A stretch of DNA of 7,902 bases from an uncultured Actinomycetes bacterium (GTDB lineage Bacteria > Actinomycetota > Actinomycetes > Nanopelagicales > Nanopelagicaceae), in the NCBI GenBank assembly GCA_903827345.1, contig CAIKID010000304.1, positions 1-7,902 on the forward strand, read 5' to 3'. The position numbers and the translations under genes were made by a program. Below are positions 7,735 to 7,902 of the stretch, piece after piece (position 1 is the stretch's first letter; each line of letters starts with the position of its first letter). The notes under the pieces are model-generated. The model worked only from the letters and a program-made list of their open reading frames with translations, had not been told where the DNA came from and ran no database searches.

Positions 7735-7767
7735 CTAGGTACTCCAATTAGTATTTCGAATAGGTAC

Positions 7768-7780
7768 TATCGAATCGATA
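7768..7780. promoter_or_regulatory. PadR-type operator candidate, copy 1 (TATCGAATCGATA)
   Basis: A perfect 13-bp palindrome, TATCGA and TCGATA around a single A, 34 bp before the padR start. Its exact reverse complement occurs again at 7796-7808. The size and symmetry suit a homodimeric winged-helix regulator, and PadR proteins commonly bind their own promoter. It overlaps the rightward -10-like TATAAC. Confidence 0.6.
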
Positions 7781-7795
7781 TAACGAGACGTAACC

Positions 7796-7808
7796 TATCG
7801 ATTCGATA
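7796..7808. promoter_or_regulatory. PadR-type operator candidate, copy 2 (TATCGATTCGATA)
   Basis: Second copy of the 13-bp palindrome, centred 28 bp from the first and differing only in the central base. Two perfect copies of the same site in a 41-bp span are unlikely to be chance. The pair could repress padR-ino1 and the gene leaving to the right together. Confidence 0.6.
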
Positions 7809-7853
7809 CAAAACTGTCCACTTCAAACCGCCCTAGCCCACTACCCTGAGCGA

Positions 7854-7902
7854 GTGACTTTGATCATCCCCTCCCGGCTCTGGGAATACCTCATAGCAGC
7901 CA
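7854..7902 (+). CDS. Probable start of a rightward gene, truncated by the window end
   Basis: A GTG at 7854 opens a frame reading VTLIIPSRLWEYLIAA to the last base, with no stop. The purine-rich GAGCGAG just before the GTG is a poor ribosome-binding site, so the start is uncertain. The short peptide is hydrophobic with one Arg and could lead into a first membrane helix, but 16 codons are too few to assign a family. The position, divergent from a padR-ino1 operon, is often occupied by cell-envelope genes in actinobacteria. A leftward gene ending in this stretch is the main alternative. Confidence 0.3.
   Translation, partial: MTLIIPSRLWEYLIAA

Larger units (their letters stand above)
7735..7853. 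promoter_or_regulatory. Control region upstream of padR-ino1
   Basis: This 119-bp stretch separates padR from the probable gene starting at 7854. Besides the two TATCGA palindromes (listed separately) it contains TTCGAA at 7755-7760 and a direct repeat TAGGTACT at 7736-7743 and 7761-7768. TATAAC at 7779-7784 could be a rightward -10 element; for the leftward padR promoter I see only weak hexamers. The right part (7811-7853) shows no recognisable signal. Confidence 0.5.

Noticed and set aside
7585..7836. 83-codon plus-strand frame across padR and its promoter region
   Set aside because: It overlaps the conserved PadR DNA-binding domain and runs through the palindromes, with no ribosome-binding site or recognisable protein features.

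Overview
The window looks like chromosomal DNA of a small-genome, mid-GC actinobacterium. The inositol-3-phosphate synthase is very close to the mycobacterial Ino1 pattern and sits in an actinobacterial padR-ino1 pair. The ABC-F protein carries an N-terminus and C-terminus seen in actinobacterial ABC-F proteins, including the Mycobacterium Rv1473 type. GC content is close to one half by eye, intergenic gaps are short and most genes are tightly packed. This would fit a planktonic lineage such as the freshwater Nanopelagicales, but that placement is inference. There are no rRNA or tRNA genes, no CRISPR array, and no transposase or phage gene.

Layout from left to right. A short upstream stretch (1-65) leads into an ABC-F ATPase (+, 66-1664). 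It converges with a fold-type I, class III aminotransferase related to glutamate-1-semialdehyde aminomutase (-, 1688-3079). A 262-bp divergent intergenic region with several dyads and a repeated heptamer separates this from a 14-helix DHA2-type MFS exporter (+, start corrected to 3342, ends 4841). After a weak terminator-like hairpin comes a 27-bp perfect palindrome and then a NiCoT-family nickel/cobalt permease (+, 4920-6110). The permease overlaps tail-to-tail by 4 bp with ino1 (-, start corrected to 7195, stop at 6107). The PadR-family regulator gene (-, 7192-7734) lies upstream of ino1 and overlaps it by 4 bp. The region beyond padR (7735-7853) holds two copies of a 13-bp palindrome. A probable new gene starts at a GTG at 7854 and leaves the window.

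How the parts may work together. The padR-ino1 pair is a translationally coupled operon for inositol (and hence phosphatidylinositol or mycothiol-type) supply, probably autoregulated through the twin TATCGA palindromes, which may also control the gene leaving on the right. The NiCoT permease stands alone behind a palindrome with the 7-1-7 shape of Fur-superfamily operators and close to the nickel regulator (Nur) box, so metal-responsive repression is the best guess. The aminotransferase and MFS exporter share one divergent control region and may be co-regulated; the substrate of neither can be read from sequence. I found no convincing new multi-gene system. The most interesting material is regulatory: the metal-box palindrome, the twin PadR-type palindromes and the dyad-rich aminotransferase/MFS intergenic region.
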